NCBI GenBank assembly: GCA_945830575.1
Contig: CALZZE010000022.1
Span: 1-44,526, forward strand
From: an uncultured Subdoligranulum sp.
Lineage (GTDB): Bacteria > Bacillota > Clostridia > Oscillospirales > Ruminococcaceae
DNA: 44,526 bases
Direction: 5' to 3'
How positions within the stretch are numbered: the stretch's first letter is position 1; each line of letters opens with the position of its first letter. The notes under the pieces are model-generated. The model made no database searches. It saw nothing but the letters and a program-made list of their open reading frames with translations, and was not told the DNA's origin. A program made the translations under genes and the position numbers. This document shows, in pieces, positions 33,297 to 43,090 of the stretch.

Positions 33297-33627
33297 TGAA
33301 CTTTAGTTGATGGTTTTTCGGGAAAAGATGAACATTTCAGGTGCTGATTTATATTGATGGGTTTTGGATAGACCTATGGAGATACGGATAAGCCCAACTG
33401 AAATGAACATGAGCATTTTCGGATAGACCTGTCCTTCAAGTGATAAGGACACTTCGTGAAGTGATAAACACATTGATGGCACAAGAAAGTTAGTGGATTC
33501 CGCGCTGTGAGAATCATTCTGGTTAACATATCGGCAAGATGATAACCACAGCGATTAAACATAGATAAATACATTCCCGGTTTGACCGATGCTCTCGGTT
33601 ACGCTAGGACAGACAAGGAGAAGAATG

Positions 33628-34875
33628 ATGAAGAATTACACGATTGCAGTTGCCGGTACTGGCTATGTTGGCTTGAGTATTGCCACACTGCTGTCTCAGC
33701 ACCATAAAGTATACGCTGTGGATATTGTCCCAGAGAAGGTTGAGTTGATAAACAACCGAAAGTCTCCGATTCAGGATGAGTATATTGAAAAGTATCTGGC
33801 TGAAAAGGAGCTGGATCTGACCGCAACGCTGGACGCCAAACTCGCCTACAGCAATGCGGACTTTGTTGTTATTGCGGCTCCGACGAATTACGACAGCCAG
33901 AAGAACTTCTTTGACACATCCGCAGTCGAGACTGTGATCAAACTGGTCATGGAATATAACCCGAATGCGATTATGGTCATTAAGTCCACCATTCCGGTCG
34001 GCTATACCAAGAGCATCCGGGAAAAGACCGGCAGCAAGAACATCATCTTCAGCCCTGAGTTTTTAAGAGAGTCCAAGGCTTTATATGACAACTTGTATCC
34101 CAGCAGAATCATCGTGGGCACGGATATGGAGGATGAGCGCCTGGTTAAAGCTGCGCATGAGTTCGCTTCGCTCTTACAGGAAGGTGCAATTAAAGAGAAC
34201 ATCGACATGCTGTACATGGGCTTCACTGAGGCAGAAGCAGTGAAACTGTTCGCCAATACATATCTGGCTCTGCGTGTCTCCTATTTCAACGAGCTGGATA
34301 CCTATGCCGAAATGAAGGGACTGAATACCCAGCAGATTATCAACGGCGTGTGTCTCGATCCGCGCATTGGTACGCACTATAATAATCCGTCCTTCGGATA
34401 CGGCGGCTATTGCCTGCCCAAAGACACGAAGCAGCTGCTGGCCAACTACGAGGATGTGCCGGAGAATCTGATTGAGGCTATTGTAGAAAGCAATAGAACG
34501 AGAAAAGACTTTATCGCCGATCGAGTTCTGAAAATGGCGGGGTACTACGGGTACGAGGAAGATAACCAGTACAGCAAGAGCAAAGAGAAGCCTGCGACGG
34601 TTGGTGTTTACCGACTAACTATGAAGTCCAACAGCGATAACTTCCGCCAGAGCAGTATCCAGGGTGTCATGAAGCGCATCAAGGCGAAGGGCGCTACTGT
34701 GGTCATCTATGAGCCGACGCTGAAAAATGGTGAGACTTTCTTTGGCAGTCTGGTGGTGAATGATCTGGAGAAGTTCAAGAGCATGAGCGATGCGATTATT
34801 GCTAACAGGTACGATGAGTGTCTGGATGATGTGAAAGAGAAGGTTTATACAAGGGATCTGTTCGGCAGGGACTGA
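33628..34875 (+). CDS. ugd: UDP-glucose 6-dehydrogenase
   Basis: A 415-residue enzyme oxidising UDP-glucose to UDP-glucuronate, the substrate of the epimerase at 31469. The NAD site is [15 protein letters not shown], the middle has ESTIPVGYT-like [12 protein letters not shown], substrate residues in [18 protein letters not shown], and the catalytic Cys lies in [15 protein letters not shown] near residue 260. The end is [13 protein letters not shown] 33628 has AAGGAG seven bases ahead; ATG 33625 is adjacent. It starts the mannose/uronate cassette running to 38952. Confidence 0.95.
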   Translation: MKNYTIAVAGTGYVGLSIATLLSQHHKVYAVDIVPEKVELINNRKSPIQDEYIEKYLAEKELDLTATLDAKLAYSNADFVVIAAPTNYDSQKNFFDTSAVETVIKLVMEYNPNAIMVIKSTIPVGYTKSIREKTGSKNIIFSPEFLRESKALYDNLYPSRIIVGTDMEDERLVKAAHEFASLLQEGAIKENIDMLYMGFTEAEAVKLFANTYLALRVSYFNELDTYAEMKGLNTQQIINGVCLDPRIGTHYNNPSFGYGGYCLPKDTKQLLANYEDVPENLIEAIVESNRTRKDFIADRVLKMAGYYGYEEDNQYSKSKEKPATVGVYRLTMKSNSDNFRQSSIQGVMKRIKAKGATVVIYEPTLKNGETFFGSLVVNDLEKFKSMSDAIIANRYDECLDDVKEKVYTRDLFGRD

Positions 34876-34929
34876 AACACGATTTGTGATTAGATTCACT
34901 GTTTGGGAAAATGGTAGAGGTTTGGATTT

Positions 34930-36627
34930 ATGTACTATAAAGAAAGATATGAACAGTGGCTGAATGATGAGTTTTTCGATGAGGCAACTCATAAGGAACT
35001 TGAAGCCATTAAAGATGAAAAAGAAATCGAGGATCGATTCTATCGCGACCTTGAGTTTGGCACGGGTGGACTGCGCGGTGTAATGGGAGTTGGTACCAAC
35101 CGCATGAACAAGTACACCGTAGGTAAAGCGACAATGGGTCTTGGCAGATATCTGCTGCATACCTATGGCGCAGTAGCCTGCAAAAACCGTGGCGTGGTTA
35201 TTGGATATGACACCCGGAACAATAGTGAATTCTTCTCCCGCACAGCAGCGAATGTACTGAGCGGTATGGGCATCCGTGTGTATCTTCACGCACATGCCCG
35301 TCCTACTCCTCAACTCTCTTTTTCAGTGAAATTCTGGAACGCGCTGGCGGGTGTTGTTGTGACTGCCAGCCACAATCCGAAAGAGTATAACGGTTACAAA
35401 GTATATGACGAGTTTGGCTGCCAACTCGTTCCTAGGCAGGCGAAACAAGTTATAAGCTATGTTGATGCCATCACGGATTATCACACCATCAACTTTACTG
35501 GCGATGATTCGCTGATTTTCATGGCGGATGTAACGGACAACTTTGTTATGGCTGTTCTCAAGCAGAGCAGGTACGCTGACCTCACCGCCAAGCAGAATCT
35601 GAAGATTGTATATACGCCTCTCCACGGCACGGGTAATGTTCCTGTCCAGAAGGTACTCCGAATGGATGGATTCACACAGATCGATGCTGTTGCGGACCAG
35701 GTGAATCCGGATGGTGATTTCCCGACAGTTGTATCTCCGAATCCGGAAGACCGTCGCGCACTGGAGCTTGGTATTGCACAGGCAAAACGTACTGGCGGGG
35801 ATATTGTGCTGGGCACAGACCCGGACAGCGACCGTGTGGGTATTGCGGTTAGAACAGATGACAGTTATCAGCTGATGACCGGGAATCAGGTTGGTGCGCT
35901 GCTGATGAACTTTATCCTGACGCACACCGATATGAGCAAATATCAGCATCCGGCTGTGGTAAAGACAGTTGTTACTTCGGAGCTGGGAGCAGACATTGCA
36001 CGTAAACATGGTATCGCCGTGTTCTCCACGCTGACCGGTTTCAAGTTCATCGGTGAGAAGATCACTCAGTTTGAACAGGCAAAACTGAATGGCAATAAAG
36101 AGCAGGACTACGATTTCCTGTTCGGATATGAAGAGTCCTACGGCTATCTTGCTGGCACTCATGCCCGCGATAAGGATGCTGTGGTGAGTTCTCTTTTGAT
36201 CTGCGAGATGGCGGCGGAAGCAAAGGCAAATGGTAAGACGCTTCTGGATGAGATGAATGCAATCTATGCCGAGTACGGTTATTACCGTGATGCGCTGGAT
36301 AGCTTTACTTTAAAAGGTAAGGACGGTCTGGAAAAAATCGCTTCCATGATGACGGAACTGCGGGTTTCTGTTTCACCGTTCGAGGATACTGCGTCCGTGA
36401 CGGACTACAGCAAACCTGTGGATGCTGAGGAAGGCTTCGGAACTCTGCCGACTTCCAATGTTTTGAAGTACGTTCTGAATGATGGATCTTGGATCGCGGT
36501 TCGTCCGTCCGGGACAGAGCCGAAGATCAAGATTTACTACAGCATCAAGGGTACAGATAAGGCAACAGCAGAAAAGAAACTGGTAGAGATTCAGGATACG
36601 ATTCAGACAAAACTTGGGTTGAAATAA
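34930..36627 (+). CDS. phosphomannomutase/phosphoglucomutase
   Basis: A 565-residue alpha-D-phosphohexomutase that interconverts hexose 6- and 1-phosphates, feeding GDP-mannose or UDP-glucose synthesis. The phosphoserine loop is TASHNPKEYNGYKVY near residue 147, the metal loop GTDPDSDRVG near 297, the sugar loop GYEESYGY near 400 and the phosphate-binding loop RPSGTEPKIKIY near 525. Length fits the PgcA/phosphomannomutase group of Firmicutes. It sits between ugd and manC, and an AGAGG site precedes ATG 34930. Confidence 0.94.
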   Translation: MYYKERYEQWLNDEFFDEATHKELEAIKDEKEIEDRFYRDLEFGTGGLRGVMGVGTNRMNKYTVGKATMGLGRYLLHTYGAVACKNRGVVIGYDTRNNSEFFSRTAANVLSGMGIRVYLHAHARPTPQLSFSVKFWNALAGVVVTASHNPKEYNGYKVYDEFGCQLVPRQAKQVISYVDAITDYHTINFTGDDSLIFMADVTDNFVMAVLKQSRYADLTAKQNLKIVYTPLHGTGNVPVQKVLRMDGFTQIDAVADQVNPDGDFPTVVSPNPEDRRALELGIAQAKRTGGDIVLGTDPDSDRVGIAVRTDDSYQLMTGNQVGALLMNFILTHTDMSKYQHPAVVKTVVTSELGADIARKHGIAVFSTLTGFKFIGEKITQFEQAKLNGNKEQDYDFLFGYEESYGYLAGTHARDKDAVVSSLLICEMAAEAKANGKTLLDEMNAIYAEYGYYRDALDSFTLKGKDGLEKIASMMTELRVSVSPFEDTASVTDYSKPVDAEEGFGTLPTSNVLKYVLNDGSWIAVRPSGTEPKIKIYYSIKGTDKATAEKKLVEIQDTIQTKLGLK

Positions 36628-36643
36628 CGGAGGACAAAGACAA

Positions 36644-37972
36644 ATGAATATCATTTTACTTTCTGGTGGAAGCGGCAAGCGTCTTTGGCCTCTTTCGAAT
36701 GATGTGCGTAGCAAACAGTTTATCAAGCTATTCAAGGATGGCGAGAACTACGAATCGATGGTACAGCGTGTCTATCGGCAGATTACAACGGTAGATCCTA
36801 ACGCAAAGATCACCATTGCCACATCGAAATCGCAGGCGAGCGCCATCAAGAATCAGCTTGGCGAAAAAGCTTCTATCTGTGTAGAGCCTTGTCGCCGTGA
36901 CACATTCCCGGCAATTGCTCTGGCTGCGACTTATCTGCATGATGAGCTTGGTGTTGGAGTAGATGAGGCTGTTGTAGTTTGCCCGGTTGACCCTTATGTG
37001 GACAACACTTACTACGAAGCAGTTATGACTTTGCAAGAATTGGCAGCGCAGGGTGGCGCGAACCTTACATTGATGGGTATTGAGCCGACATATCCCTCTG
37101 AGAAGTATGGCTACATCATTCCGGAGAGTGGCGATAGCGTTAGCAGAGTGAAGGAATTCAAGGAAAAGCCGGATCCTGAGACTGCTAAGAAGTATCTTGC
37201 TCAGAGTGCTCTTTGGAACGCTGGCATCTTTGCTTTTAAGCTTGGCTATTTGCTGGATAAAGCTCACAGTATGATCGACTTTGAGGACTACCGTGACCTT
37301 TTCAATAAATATGACACCCTGCAGAAGATTAGCTTTGACTATGCGGTCGTCGAGAAGGAACCGAGCATTCAGGTGCTGCGCTACAGCGGCGACTGGAAAG
37401 ATGTCGGTACCTGGAACATGATGGCCGAAGTCATGGCAGATAAGACCAAGGGTAAGGCTATTATGGATGAGACCTGCGTGAATACCAACGTGGTCAACGA
37501 GCTGAACATCCCAATCCTCTGCATGGGTTGCAAGGATCTCATCGTTGCCGCCAGTGGTGACGGTATCCTGATTTCCGATAAGGAACGCAGCGGCAAGATG
37601 AAGCCCTACGTCGAGAAGATTGAAACCGAGGCCATGTATGTCGAGAAGTCATGGGGTACATACACAGTTATTGATGTCCAGCCGGGTTCTATAACGGTCA
37701 AGGTTTCCATGAAAGCCGGCCAGCACATGACCTACCATATGCACAACTACCGCGAGGAAGTCTGGACCATCGTTTCCGGTAAAGGCAAGGCTGTTGTGGA
37801 CGGCATGGAGCAGATTCTCCGCACCGGCGATGTCATCACGATAGCCGCTGGCTGCAAGCACACGGTGGAGGCGATTACGGCACTGGATATCGTTGAAGTC
37901 CAGCTTGGCGATGAGATCAGCGTGGCGGACAAGATAAAATTTTCTGATGAAATCCGGTTCCCGCTGGATTAA
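36644..37972 (+). CDS. manC: mannose-1-phosphate guanylyltransferase with C-terminal cupin
   Basis: A 442-residue enzyme making GDP-mannose. The nucleotidyltransferase motif LLSGGSGKRLWPLS is at residues 4-18, VCPVDPY near 105 and FKEKPD near 170. The C-terminal 110 residues are a cupin of the type II mannose-6-phosphate isomerase family (GQHMTYHMHNYREEVWTIVSG). A separate ManA follows, so the cupin may be redundant or regulatory. CGGAGG lies 16 bases after the preceding stop region and before ATG 36644. Confidence 0.94.
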   Translation: MNIILLSGGSGKRLWPLSNDVRSKQFIKLFKDGENYESMVQRVYRQITTVDPNAKITIATSKSQASAIKNQLGEKASICVEPCRRDTFPAIALAATYLHDELGVGVDEAVVVCPVDPYVDNTYYEAVMTLQELAAQGGANLTLMGIEPTYPSEKYGYIIPESGDSVSRVKEFKEKPDPETAKKYLAQSALWNAGIFAFKLGYLLDKAHSMIDFEDYRDLFNKYDTLQKISFDYAVVEKEPSIQVLRYSGDWKDVGTWNMMAEVMADKTKGKAIMDETCVNTNVVNELNIPILCMGCKDLIVAASGDGILISDKERSGKMKPYVEKIETEAMYVEKSWGTYTVIDVQPGSITVKVSMKAGQHMTYHMHNYREEVWTIVSGKGKAVVDGMEQILRTGDVITIAAGCKHTVEAITALDIVEVQLGDEISVADKIKFSDEIRFPLD

Positions 37973-37986
37973 GCGGTGGCAGAGCA

Positions 37987-38952
37987 ATGGAGATATTGAA
38001 ATTACAACCTTGCGGAAAAGATTATCTCTGGGGCGGCACACGGCTGCGGGATGAATATGGGAAGAGAATAGACCTGACGCCGCTGGCGGAAACTTGGGAG
38101 TGCTCCGTTCATCCGGATGGCCCCAGCGTGATCGCAACCGGCGAGTTCAAGGGTCAGACGCTGGCGGAAGTTCTGAAGCGGCACCCGGAGTATTTGGGAA
38201 CGAAAGTTCAAAACTGTGATCTTCCGGTACTGGTAAAATTCATTGATGCAAAACAGGATCTTTCCGTTCAGGTCCACCCGGATGATGAATACGCTCAAGA
38301 ACACGAAGGCGACAATGGCAAGACCGAGATGTGGTATGTCATTGATGCAGAGGAAGGTGCAAGTCTGATCTATGGTTTCAAGCATAAGGTGACAGAAGAA
38401 ATCCTTCGTCGTGCTCTTGAAACTGGGACACTGGACAAGCATTTGCAGAAAGCTGAAGTTCACAAGGGCGATACTTATTTTGTCCCAGCTGGAACCATAC
38501 ACGGTATAGGCAGGGGAATCTTAATTGCAGAAATCCAGGAAAGCTCCAACGTGACCTATCGTGTTTATGACTATGACCGAGTGGATAAGAACGGTAAGAA
38601 GAGAGATTTGAATTTCGATAAGGCCGTTCAGGTCATGGACATGAACGTGGCACCGGATGTGAAGCAGAATCCTCGATTGATTAAGCATTATCCAGGATGT
38701 TCGAGAGAACTCCTGTGCCGCTGTAAGTACTTTGAAACTGAGCGGATCCAAGTGAGTAAAGGATTTTCATTCTCGATCCGAGAGGAATCCTTCCAAGTGT
38801 TGATGTGTCTGGATGGTTACGGACAGGTAGAAACGATGGATGCCGAGCAAAAACCAATGAGATTCAGCAAGGGAGAAACGATGTTTTTGCCTGCTGGAAT
38901 TGGAAGATGTCTGGTCATTGGGGATGCAACAGTGCTGAAGATAAGGTGCTAA
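37987..38952 (+). CDS. manA: mannose-6-phosphate isomerase, class I
   Basis: A 321-residue zinc enzyme converting fructose-6-phosphate to mannose-6-phosphate, the entry to GDP-mannose. Motifs: KDYLWGGTRLRDEYGK at the start, VKFIDAKQDLSVQVHPDDEYA near residue 95 (zinc ligands Gln/His), GKTEMWYV and VPAGTIHGIGRG near 165. It is 14 bases after manC in the same operon. The ribosome site is weak, suggesting dependence on manC translation. Confidence 0.94.
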   Translation: MEILKLQPCGKDYLWGGTRLRDEYGKRIDLTPLAETWECSVHPDGPSVIATGEFKGQTLAEVLKRHPEYLGTKVQNCDLPVLVKFIDAKQDLSVQVHPDDEYAQEHEGDNGKTEMWYVIDAEEGASLIYGFKHKVTEEILRRALETGTLDKHLQKAEVHKGDTYFVPAGTIHGIGRGILIAEIQESSNVTYRVYDYDRVDKNGKKRDLNFDKAVQVMDMNVAPDVKQNPRLIKHYPGCSRELLCRCKYFETERIQVSKGFSFSIREESFQVLMCLDGYGQVETMDAEQKPMRFSKGETMFLPAGIGRCLVIGDATVLKIRC

Positions 38953-38977
38953 ATACCGGTGGTTCGGGGAAAGGAAA

Positions 38978-39088
38978 ATGGCAAGGATGTTTTTTGAAGG
39001 TACAAGATTGAATAATATCATGATAAAGAAAGCATTAGATTATGCAAAAGAAGAGGTTTATGTACATGACCTGTTCGGCAGGGATTGA
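38978..39088 (+). pseudogene. short remnant ending like UDP-glucose dehydrogenase
   Basis: A 36-codon frame from ATG 38978. Its end, ALDYAKEEVYVHDLFGRD, matches the C-terminus of the intact UGD ([18 protein letters not shown]). The first 15 residues have no recognisable homology. Together with the 5' fragment at 32560 it looks like the other end of an older ugd whose middle was replaced by the ugd-pmm-manC-manA cassette. Confidence 0.55.
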
Positions 39089-39138
39089 CCAGTATGACTG
39101 ACATGAAAATGAAATTACCACAGAGGGGAGATGCAGAG

Positions 39139-40434
39139 ATGGAAAAGAAGAAACTGCTCATATATGCACACTATTACATACCGGATACTGCATCGACTGG
39201 TCAGATTCTCCGTGAGCTTGCGGAAGGAATGCTGGACAAGTTTGATATTACCGTGATCTGCGTGGTTCCATCTTATCTTGGAACCATTGAGGATAAATAT
39301 AAAACTCAAAAATACTACGAAGAAAACATCAACGGGGTAAAGGTGCTTCGCATCCGAGTGCCGGAATTCAGCAAAACCAATAAGAAGAGCCGCATTAAGA
39401 ATATCGTGTCCTATTTCTTCGGAGCGATGGCGGCGACTTTTAAGGTTGGGAAGATGGATTATGTTTTTTCAATTTCGCAGCCGCCCATATTAGGCGGCTT
39501 GCTTGGTGTATGGGGAAAATGGGTGAAGCACGCCAAGTATATCTACAATATCCAGGACTTTAACCCGGAGCAGGTTCTTGCGGTCGGATACAGTAAAAGC
39601 AAGCTCATCACAGATGTGATGATGTGGTTTGATAAGTTCAGCTGTAAGCGGAGTGACTTGATTATCACGGTTGGCCGCGATCTGGTGGAGACTGTTGAGA
39701 AACGTTTTTCAGGCAAGAAGGTTCCCAAGACTGTGATGATCAACAACTGGATCGACGAAAAGGAAATCTATCCGCTTGATGCTGACAATGAAAAGGTGCT
39801 GGAGTTCAAGAAGAAGTATGGGCTGGATGGCAAGTTCGTCATCATGTATTCCGGCAACATCGGTTTGTATTACGACTTGGAAAAGCTCATCAAGGTAATG
39901 AAGCAGTTCCGCAAGGGTTACACGCTCACAGGTGTGTATGAGGAAGGACCCAAGACCAAAGATGGGCGAGAGGTTGTATTTGCGTTCGTAGGTGCTGGTT
40001 CGGTTCTGGATAAACTGGTGTTGTACAGCAAAAAGCACCACTTTGAAAACATTGTGTTTATTCCGTATCAGGACAAAGCAGACCTTATCTATAGTCTGAA
40101 CGCTGGTGATGTCCACTGGTGTGTCAATGCCAAGGGCATTAAAGGAGTTTCTTGCCCATCGAAAGCATACGGCATTATGGCAGCCGGGAAAGCAATCATT
40201 GGTGTTCTGGAAAGCGGAACTGAGGTCAGAGGATTGATCGAGGAGTGCAGCTGCGGTAGATGCTGTGAGCCGGGAGATTATGTTGAAGTGGCGGATATTA
40301 TCCGTTGGTACATAGAGAACGCCGATAGTACTGAAATAAAGCAGATGGGCATGAACGGACGCAAGTATTTGGAAGAAAAACTGACCAGAGATGTGAGCGT
40401 TCAGAGGTATGCCGAGGAGATTCTGAAGCTATAA
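39139..40434 (+). CDS. glycosyltransferase family 4, WbuB type
   Basis: A 431-residue GT-B transferase. It opens KKLLIYAHYYIPDTASTGQI with the acceptor-side loop of WbuB-like enzymes; the C-terminal half has FVIMYSGNIGLYYDLEKLI near residue 240 and the nucleotide-sugar region ending PSKAYGIMAAGKAIIGV near 345. It probably adds an amino sugar to a lipid-linked repeat unit; the exact sugar is unknown. ATG 39139 has GGGGAG nine bases upstream; an in-frame upstream start at 39085 overlaps the ugd remnant. Confidence 0.88.
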   Translation: MEKKKLLIYAHYYIPDTASTGQILRELAEGMLDKFDITVICVVPSYLGTIEDKYKTQKYYEENINGVKVLRIRVPEFSKTNKKSRIKNIVSYFFGAMAATFKVGKMDYVFSISQPPILGGLLGVWGKWVKHAKYIYNIQDFNPEQVLAVGYSKSKLITDVMMWFDKFSCKRSDLIITVGRDLVETVEKRFSGKKVPKTVMINNWIDEKEIYPLDADNEKVLEFKKKYGLDGKFVIMYSGNIGLYYDLEKLIKVMKQFRKGYTLTGVYEEGPKTKDGREVVFAFVGAGSVLDKLVLYSKKHHFENIVFIPYQDKADLIYSLNAGDVHWCVNAKGIKGVSCPSKAYGIMAAGKAIIGVLESGTEVRGLIEECSCGRCCEPGDYVEVADIIRWYIENADSTEIKQMGMNGRKYLEEKLTRDVSVQRYAEEILKL

Positions 40435-40445
40435 AGGAGTAAATA

Positions 40446-41415
40446 ATGAAGAATCTGCTGATCTTTATGTTTATATGGTTTGCCATTTATGTAATTGGAT
40501 TTTTGACTTCGCTAAAGGACAATAAATATTTTGATTTTATGTCAATCACACACACCAATATTTGTCGTGGCATTGCGGCAATCATAATCATTTTGCAGCA
40601 CGTTGCAGGCCGGTTTGGTGTAAGGTATTTGACGCCGTTAGGTGGAATCGGCGTAGCGGTTTTCCTTATCTTATCCGGTTATGGCTTGAACGAATCATTC
40701 AAGCACAAAGGAATCGGGGGGGTATTGGAAACATAAAATTATTAGAGTGTTACTCCCATATATATTGATTTGTGTTGTGGTAGTTACCTATGATGTTTTA
40801 ACACAGAATGAGGTTGCAATTCCATATTACTGGTATTTGGATTTTATGTTGCTCTGGTATTTGGTTTTTTTTGTAGTAATAAGAATTCCCAATTTGTATA
40901 GTCACAGATACTCAATTCTTGGAATTGCAAGTTTAGTGGTATTTATTGTGGGATGTGCTTTTAACAATGGCGTCCGAGCTGAACAAGCAGTATCTTTTTT
41001 CATAGGAGTGTGGATTTCCGATAACTATGAGAAAGCAAAGGAGAAAATCACAGATAGTCGAATGATTGCAGTCCTTTTGATTATAGGTATTGTACTACTG
41101 GGATGCAAACAGATGCCAGCAATTCGTGCAATGGAAAACACTGCTGTGTGGAAGGAAATTCAGCTTGTGATGAAAGTTTCTATTGCCCTTGCGACAATTG
41201 GATTAATCTATAAAATCAAATCGATTTTTAATAACAGATTTATAAGTGTATTAGGACTTATTTCTTACGAAATCTATTTAGTACATTATCAGCTTCTTGA
41301 ACTCCCACTAAAGGGATTCGTAGGGATGTTGATATTTGTCACAGTAAGTATTTTTGGGGCATGGCTTATTCATCAAATTGCAAGTTTTGCTAGTAGTAAA
41401 CTAAATAATTATTAG
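40446..41415 (+). pseudogene. acyltransferase-3 family membrane protein, frame broken at a G7 tract
   Basis: A multi-pass membrane acyltransferase, likely O-acetylating the polysaccharide. The N-terminal part holds the family motif NICRGIAAIIIILQHVAGRF near residue 38 and GGIGVAVFLILSGYGL near 66. After KHKGIGG the frame ends at TAA 40734. With one G fewer in the run at 40716-40722 it would continue GYWKHKIIRVLLPYILICVV and join the second part, which ends at 41415, for about 322 residues and ten membrane spans. The gene is therefore OFF here, either by phase variation or by error. Confidence 0.85.
40716..40722 (+). repeat. G7 homopolymer within the acyltransferase gene
   Basis: Seven G in a locally AT-rich gene. 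Six (or nine) would give a full-length product. Poly-G runs are classic slipped-strand phase-variation sites for surface-glycan modifying genes. Confidence 0.75.
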
Positions 41416-41501
41416 CAGATTAGAAGGGAGTAGTAACTGGTGCCAATCCGGTTACGAAAAGGAGAATACGGAAAATTGGATTGGAATATGAGAGGTAAAA
41501 A

Positions 41502-42365
41502 ATGGCAGCAGATCTGACAGCGATTATTCTAACAAAAGATGAAGAGATAAACATACGGGGATGTATTGAGTCTATATTTCCAGTGGCTAAGAGAATTGTA
41601 GTTGTTGATTCTTATAGTAAAGACCGAACTGTTGAAATAGCGAGAGAAATGGGAGCTGAAATCTTGAGCCATGAATTTGAAACACATGCTAGACAGTATA
41701 AATACGCTGTGGAAAATTCAGCCATAGAAACAAAATGGATATTACGTATAGATGCAGATGAACGGTTGACATCGCAGTCAGCTAAGGAATTAGAGGATAT
41801 CTGTAATGAAAATATGGAATCTGATGTTACTGGTATAATAGTTCGTTTCAAAAAGAATTTTCTTGGAAAGGATCTATATCACGGCGGCGTATATCCTTGG
41901 AAAAAACTAATCTGTTATAAAACAGGTAAAGGTGACATAGAAGACCGTGCAATGGATGAACACATTGTTGTATTTGAAGGAAGAACTGTTGAGCTGATAC
42001 ATGATTCTCTTCATTTTGATTTCAAAAGTATAGAAGCCTGGATAGCAAAGCATAATTGGTATTCGTCAAAGGAAGCTGCAGATTATGCGGCAAAGAAAAA
42101 AAACTCTGGCGGCTTTGAAGAAAGAAACTTAAAAACATGGATAAAAATGAACCTTTATTATAAACTTCCACTTGGTGTAAGGGCGCATATATATTATCTC
42201 TACAGATATTATTTTAAACTGGGCTTTTTGGACGGTAAAGAAGGGAAAATATACGCATTTTTGCAAGCATACTGGTATAGGTATCTGGTGGATGTGAAGA
42301 TTTTTGAGAGTAAAAAACTTGGCACTGTATATACAGAATCGGGAAGTTTAGAGAAAAAGAAGTAA
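41502..42365 (+). CDS. glycosyltransferase family 2
   Basis: A 287-residue GT-A transferase of the WaaE/KdtX-like group. It starts TAIILTKDEEINIRGCIESI, followed by VVDSYSKDRTVEIA and the metal-binding DADE motif (LRIDADERL) near residue 85. Near the C-terminus DGKEGKIYAFLQAYWYRYLV suggests membrane association. GAGAGG lies before ATG 41502. The 86-bp gap upstream holds a small TAAC-GG/CC-GTTA inverted repeat and nothing else. Confidence 0.9.
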   Translation: MAADLTAIILTKDEEINIRGCIESIFPVAKRIVVVDSYSKDRTVEIAREMGAEILSHEFETHARQYKYAVENSAIETKWILRIDADERLTSQSAKELEDICNENMESDVTGIIVRFKKNFLGKDLYHGGVYPWKKLICYKTGKGDIEDRAMDEHIVVFEGRTVELIHDSLHFDFKSIEAWIAKHNWYSSKEAADYAAKKKNSGGFEERNLKTWIKMNLYYKLPLGVRAHIYYLYRYYFKLGFLDGKEGKIYAFLQAYWYRYLVDVKIFESKKLGTVYTESGSLEKKK

Positions 42366-42380
42366 TGGGAGAAAATTATC

Positions 42381-43001
42381 GTGAGAATTACAATAATAAC
42401 TGGGCCGTTTATGTGTCTTCCGCCGGATTCAATTGGAGCGGTGGAAAAACTGTGGAATGCAGTAGGAAATGCATGGCTGCAACGGGGCGAAGAAGTCCGC
42501 TTTATATGTAAGAATCCTAAAAGTGGAACAAATGACCCGAAGAGAATTTATATAAAGGGGTACGAGCGTACAGGAAGCTGGTTGAAAGACTTCCTTTTGG
42601 ATTTTGTGTATTCTTTCAAGGCACTTTGTGTTGTTAAAGATACGGATATCCTTATTCTTAACTCTCAATGGTCTCCCATTCTTATTCGGCTTTTTGCAGG
42701 AAGGTATAAAAAGGCCATTTACAGTGTGGAGCGATATCCAAAGAATCAAATGGGAAGTTATAAAAAAATAGGAAAAGTTGATGCATTTAGATGTTGCTCT
42801 ACAGATGTATATAATGCATTGATTAAACAAAATCCAGAGTTAAAGTCATGTTCATGGATTATTCCTAATTTTATAGATACGACAGTTTTCACTGGAGAAG
42901 AAAGACACCTTTCAAAAACACCTTCTATTACAATATATTTGGACAAGGAAGCCGGGCTGCCAGTCCGGCTTCCTTTCCATCTCGTGCCTAAGCTACAATA
43001 A
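42381..43001 (+). pseudogene. glycosyltransferase family 4, 3'-truncated by an IS110-family element
   Basis: The first 185 or so codons encode the N-terminal domain of a GT-B transferase: MRITIITGPFMCLPPDSIGA, then AVEKLWNAVGNAWLQRGEEV. At KTPSITI, where a YTGR-type strand of the catalytic domain should follow, homology ends and the frame enters insertion-sequence DNA, stopping at 42999-43001. GTG 42381 is the start. The rest of the gene should lie beyond the window on the far side of the element. Confidence 0.85.
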
Positions 43002-43090
43002 GAGGAGCAACTGGCTAACCTTTTGCCCCTTGGGATTTCAAGCCCGTAATCAAGACTGTTAGCCATCCTCTTATTGCAGCGTTCGATTTG
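42941..43090 (+). ncRNA. candidate IS110 bridge RNA
   Basis: The non-coding left end folds strongly. GGAAGCCGG (42947-42955) pairs with CCGGCTTCC (42965-42973). CAATAAGAGGA (42996-43006) pairs with TCCTCTTATTG (43066-43076), and inside it GGCTAAC (43013-43019) with GTTAGCC (43058-43064), leaving an inner loop with CTTG/CAAG. In IS110-group elements a bridge RNA from this position guides the recombinase by base pairing of its loops to target and donor DNA. Exact ends are inferred. Confidence 0.6.

Larger units (their letters stand above)
32821..33610. other. 0.77-kb non-coding region rich in degenerate short repeats
   Basis: There is no credible gene. A motif close to GTGATAAGTACATT recurs at about 32923, 33054, 33440, 33460 and 33563, and more loosely at 33327 and 33541. 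GTCTACCCTA occurs at 32821, 33162 and 33288, and its partial reverse ATAGACCT at 33368 and 33423. CGTGGGCTATG occurs at 32849 and 32963. The region begins exactly where UGD homology stops. Function unknown. Confidence 0.55.

Noticed and set aside
32938-33574. Two short minus-strand frames of 66 codons inside the repeat block
   Set aside because: No ribosome sites, no recognisable domain, and the frames come from the repeated motifs themselves.
32920-33580. GTGATAAGTACATT-like motifs as a CRISPR array
   Set aside because: Copies are degenerate and irregularly spaced, and the intervening sequence is not uniform in length.
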